Assembly (NCBI GenBank): GCA_903824665.1
Contig: CAIJXT010000003.1
Span: 1 to 64,000, forward strand
DNA from: an uncultured Bacteroidota bacterium
GTDB lineage: Bacteria; Bacteroidota; Bacteroidia; Chitinophagales; Chitinophagaceae
Length of the DNA: 64,000 nt
Direction: 5' to 3'
In this document: piece after piece, positions 61,140 through 64,000 of the stretch
Position numbering within the stretch: the stretch's first letter is position 1
Layout: each line of letters opens with the position of its first letter
The notes under the pieces: generated by a model
Told to the model about the DNA's origin: nothing
The model's input: only the letters and a program-made list of their open reading frames with translations
The model's database searches: none
Position numbers and translations under genes: made by a program

Positions 61140-64000
61140 TTACTGCTGCAACACGAAGTGGAATGTCTTCTTCTCGTTATCTGAGCGAAGTGTGAGGATG
61201 TACATACCGTTTGCAAGTGTATTGCCGATCTGTACTTTCTCATCTATATTACCATTGCGTGGCATGATCTTAGCAGTGTAAACTACCTGACCAAGCATGT
61301 CTGTTACGTCGATAGTAAGCTCTTTGTCTTCAGTTGTACCGGTTGTGCCTTTCAGGATGAAGTCGCCCTTGTTAGGGTTAGGCATCAACCTAATGTCACT
61401 TGTGGTAGCAACCTGAGCTACACCTACAGAAGTTACGTTAACAATCACTGACTTGGTACCAGATGTAGGCAGACATGGACCGCTTGTGTTTACCACTGTA
61501 CAGCTCACCTCATCGTTGTCAAACAGTGTGTTTGTCATGAAAGTAGAGTTGGTAGCACCGGCAACAGCAGCACCATTGATCTCCCATTTGTAAGTAGGGT
61601 TAGCACCTGCGTTTGTAGCTGAAGCTGTAAACCTTACGTTTTGTCCGGCTGCAAAATTCAGACCAGGATTAGCAGATATGGTAACCACAGGATCAACTGG
61701 TTCTACAACGTTCATCTTAACATCAGTAGAAACAACATCATCAAGACGGCAAGGGAAGTTGCTGGTCATTTCGCAAGTGATCACATCGCCATCAGCAGGA
61801 ACCACTGTGTAAGATGTACCAGTACCTGCTGGAACGCCATTCTTCAACCACCTGTAGGTTGGTGCAGTACCACCGAATGAAGGTGTAACGTTGTAAGTAA
61901 CCGCAGTACCCTTACAAATAGTATCATTTGGCATTACTGATACATTAGCAACTGGCATCTGGTGACTGCTTACTGTCATTGATACAGAAGCAGATGCTGT
62001 AGACGGAGCAGCACATACTTCGCTGCTAGTCATTGTTACGCTCACCACGTCTTCATCTGTAGGAACATACTGGTAAGTGCTAAGGCCAAGACCTACATTC
62101 ACACCGTTTACCTGCCACTGATACGCTGGAGTTGAACCGCCGTTAACTGAAGCTGCAGTGAACGTAGTGAGTACTCCGATACAAACCGTAGTACCTGCAC
62201 TTGATGTTACTGTAACAGCAGGAGTAACAGCAGGGCTCATTGATATTGTTACACTGCCAGCCATCGTGTTTGTGCAAGAGCTAGTTGTGTTTGTCGCTTT
62301 TACAGTGTACACACCAGCACCAGTCTGAGGTCCGAAGCTGATAGCTCCACCACCTGCAACTACTGTACCAGTAGCAACACCATCTTTATACAACTGATAG
62401 TTGATACCAGCATCTGAGTTGCTCATTCCAACTGGCAGACCAACTGAAGTTGCAGAAGCGCAATAGTGTCCGCCGCCTGTAACCGCGTAAGCAATTGGCA
62501 ATGCGTTAGCAATCACTGCTACTGTACCAGTCATTGAAGTTGAACAACCGTTAGATGTGCTGGTTGCCATTACACCGTAGTTACCGCTTGCTGTCTGCAA
62601 ACCGAAGCTCAACGGATTGCCGTCGCCTGCGAGAATTGCACCTGTAACAGGAGCTATGCCATTGTACAACTGGTAGTTAGTACCTGTGTTAGAACCTGCA
62701 AGGCCTACACTCATACCTGCACCACCAGCGCAGTATTGACCACCGCCTATTACTGCATGCAATTCAGGAAGTGCGTTCACTACTACTGTAGCATCGCCGC
62801 TCATCATATTGGTACAACCTGTTGTAGTATTTGTTGCAGAAACCATGTAAGTACCGGCAGCTGTCTGTGAACCGAAGCTCAGCGATGCACCTGTACCGGC
62901 AACAACACCACCTACCAAGGCTGCACCATTGTGCAACTGATAGTTGACACCGATTGCAGATCCAAGTATACCAACTACCACACCAGCACCACCAGCGCAG
63001 TATTGACCGCCACCGCTAACAGGGTAAGCGAAAGGCAGCTCGTTTTCTGTAACAACCAGTGAACCAGTCATTGTGTTAGTACATGTTGTAGAAAGGTTTG
63101 TGGCCATTACAACATAGGTTCCTGCAGTGTGCTGTCCGAAAGTAAGCGGAGTACCAGTACCAGCTACCGGAGCACCAACTGCTCCAAGAGCGTTGTAGAG
63201 CTGGTAATTAACACCAACTGTAGAACCATTTAGATTGATCACCGCACCGGCAGTACCAGCGCAATAACCACCACCACCTGTCATTGTGAATGCTGTAGGC
63301 AAAGAATTAACTACTACAGAAGCACTGCCTGACATTGTAGCTGAGCAAGCTGTACCGTTGTCGCTTGCAACAACTGTATACATACCTGGTGCAGTCTGTG
63401 GACCGAAGTCGATCATAGTACCTGTACCAGCAATTGCAGAACCTGCAGCTGCAGTCCCATTGAACAACTGATAACTCTTACCAGTCTCTGAACCATTGAG
63501 GAAGATAGTAACACCTGCATCACCGGCGCAATAGCTGCTGGCGCTTGCCAGTACTGCGAAGTTACCAGGAAGGTCGTTAACTATCACTGTAGCATCACCG
63601 TTCATCATGTTAGTGCAACCAGTCACTGTATTTTCAGCAGCAACATCGTAGACACCTGCAGCTGTCTGCATACCGAAAGAAATTGCATCTCCTGTACCAG
63701 CTACTATGCTTCCAACAGGATTGCCAGCAAGCATCAGCTGATAGTTGATACCAGTTGCAGAGCTATTGAGACCAACTGCAACTCCAGTACCACCAGCGCA
63801 ATAGCTACCACCACCTGTTACGTTCTGAGCAACTGGCAGAGCGTTAACGATCACGGTAGCTGCACCGGTCATTTCTGAGGTACATGTTGTGATCGTATTG
63901 GTAGCCATTACTTTGTATGTACCAGCAACAGTCTGAAGACCGAAGTTAATGGCACCACCTACAGAAGTAACCGGAGCACCAACAGCAGTTGTGCCATTGT
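61140..64000 (-). CDS. Repetitive T9SS type A surface protein, N-terminus beyond window
   Basis: The 3' 953 codons of a larger gene; the frame stays open to position 64000, so the Met at 63908 is not the start. Six complete ~89-residue repeats are visible, each of the form VxVNxLP...VxGGGxYCAGGxGVxVGLxGSxxGxNYQLYNG...GTGxxxSFGxQTAAGxYxVxATNTxTxCTNxMxG, with one paired Cys set per repeat. Three Ig-like modules follow (TVCIG, TICKG, LNFAAG starts). A type A sorting domain ends the protein (LMPNPNKGDFILKG...VTDMLGQVVYTAKI...NGMYILTLRSD). A long stalk-like adhesin is likely. Confidence 0.9.
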   Translation of the reverse strand, partial: NGTTAVGAPVTSVGGAINFGLQTVAGTYKVMATNTITTCTSEMTGAATVIVNALPVAQNVTGGGSYCAGGTGVAVGLNSSATGINYQLMLAGNPVGSIVAGTGDAISFGMQTAAGVYDVAAENTVTGCTNMMNGDATVIVNDLPGNFAVLASASSYCAGDAGVTIFLNGSETGKSYQLFNGTAAAGSAIAGTGTMIDFGPQTAPGMYTVVASDNGTACSATMSGSASVVVNSLPTAFTMTGGGGYCAGTAGAVINLNGSTVGVNYQLYNALGAVGAPVAGTGTPLTFGQHTAGTYVVMATNLSTTCTNTMTGSLVVTENELPFAYPVSGGGQYCAGGAGVVVGILGSAIGVNYQLHNGAALVGGVVAGTGASLSFGSQTAAGTYMVSATNTTTGCTNMMSGDATVVVNALPELHAVIGGGQYCAGGAGMSVGLAGSNTGTNYQLYNGIAPVTGAILAGDGNPLSFGLQTASGNYGVMATSTSNGCSTSMTGTVAVIANALPIAYAVTGGGHYCASATSVGLPVGMSNSDAGINYQLYKDGVATGTVVAGGGAISFGPQTGAGVYTVKATNTTSSCTNTMAGSVTISMSPAVTPAVTVTSSAGTTVCIGVLTTFTAASVNGGSTPAYQWQVNGVNVGLGLSTYQYVPTDEDVVSVTMTSSEVCAAPSTASASVSMTVSSHQMPVANVSVMPNDTICKGTAVTYNVTPSFGGTAPTYRWLKNGVPAGTGTSYTVVPADGDVITCEMTSNFPCRLDDVVSTDVKMNVVEPVDPVVTISANPGLNFAAGQNVRFTASATNAGANPTYKWEINGAAVAGATNSTFMTNTLFDNDEVSCTVVNTSGPCLPTSGTKSVIVNVTSVGVAQVATTSDIRLMPNPNKGDFILKGTTGTTEDKELTIDVTDMLGQVVYTAKIMPRNGNIDEKVQIGNTLANGMYILTLRSDNEKKTFHFVLQQ

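Noticed and set aside
62225-63990. Repeats that could suggest a CRISPR or satellite array
   Set aside because: They lie in one continuous open frame and encode conserved Cys-containing protein repeats.

Overview
The window is chromosomal DNA of a member of the Bacteroidota, most likely a Chitinophagales/Chitinophagaceae-type gliding or soil/freshwater bacterium. The evidence is direct: at least seven secreted proteins end in type IX secretion (T9SS) sorting domains (type A at 2277-3944, 19326-20753, 26760-27656, 61140-64000; type B/gliding-motility type at 13605-16694, 30502-34308, 34579-37713). Lipoproteins carry the ..SCKK signal end common in this phylum, and several genes are preceded by the Bacteroidota -7 promoter box TAnnTTTG, often as TACCTTTG. 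No rRNA, tRNA, CRISPR array, transposase or phage structural gene was found.

Layout. (1) 1-1292: two ~126-bp REP-like units, a 154-bp leader with a 21-bp-phased palindromic array, and a helix-turn-helix (HTH) gene. (2) 1532-13482: mostly core genes: a lipoprotein, a subtilisin-like protease, an FAD oxidoreductase, ald plus a TerB-like gene, rpoN, an MmcQ-like gene, two envelope proteins, radC, xth and glmM. (3) 13605-20753: a giant type B adhesin, an M13 peptidase lipoprotein and a T9SS repeat protein. (4) 20895-22889: a second, inverted copy of the HTH module with three REP-like units. (5) 23033-26465: an ECF sigma factor with a 944-aa partner that appears to cross both membranes. (6) 26760-30432: a T9SS protein, a DtxR/MntR regulator and a four-gene cupin/OsmC/secreted-protein cluster. 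(7) 30502-37713: two mosaic giant adhesins. (8) 37979-46342: typA/bipA, a YdjM-like membrane protein, a PQQ-type beta-propeller lipoprotein, a DEDDy exonuclease, a coiled-coil membrane protein and a PhoB/PhoR-like two-component system. (9) 46349-60477: a surface-polysaccharide locus with an ABC exporter, three glycosyltransferase genes (two of them multi-domain fusions), two polytopic GT-C-like membrane proteins, a methyltransferase and an initiating sugar-phosphate transferase. (10) 60481-64000: a duplicated terminator cassette and the 3' part of a T9SS type A protein made of ~89-aa repeats that runs off the window.

How the parts work together. Region 9 reads as a complete pathway: the transferase at 59731 starts a lipid-linked glycan, the glycosyltransferases and methyltransferase extend and modify it, and the ABC pair at 47437-48948 exports it. 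The T9SS proteins are probably cell-surface adhesins or secreted enzymes. The sigma/anti-sigma pair at 23033-26465 could report outer-membrane state directly to transcription.

The best candidate for something undescribed is the duplicated HTH module (1-1292 and 20895-22889). Both copies keep an upstream REP-like array, three TATCATAT-type sites spaced exactly 21 bp apart, and three GTGCGCAAAAA motifs at identical offsets inside the gene. Those motifs fall in three different reading frames, while the sequence between them has diverged.
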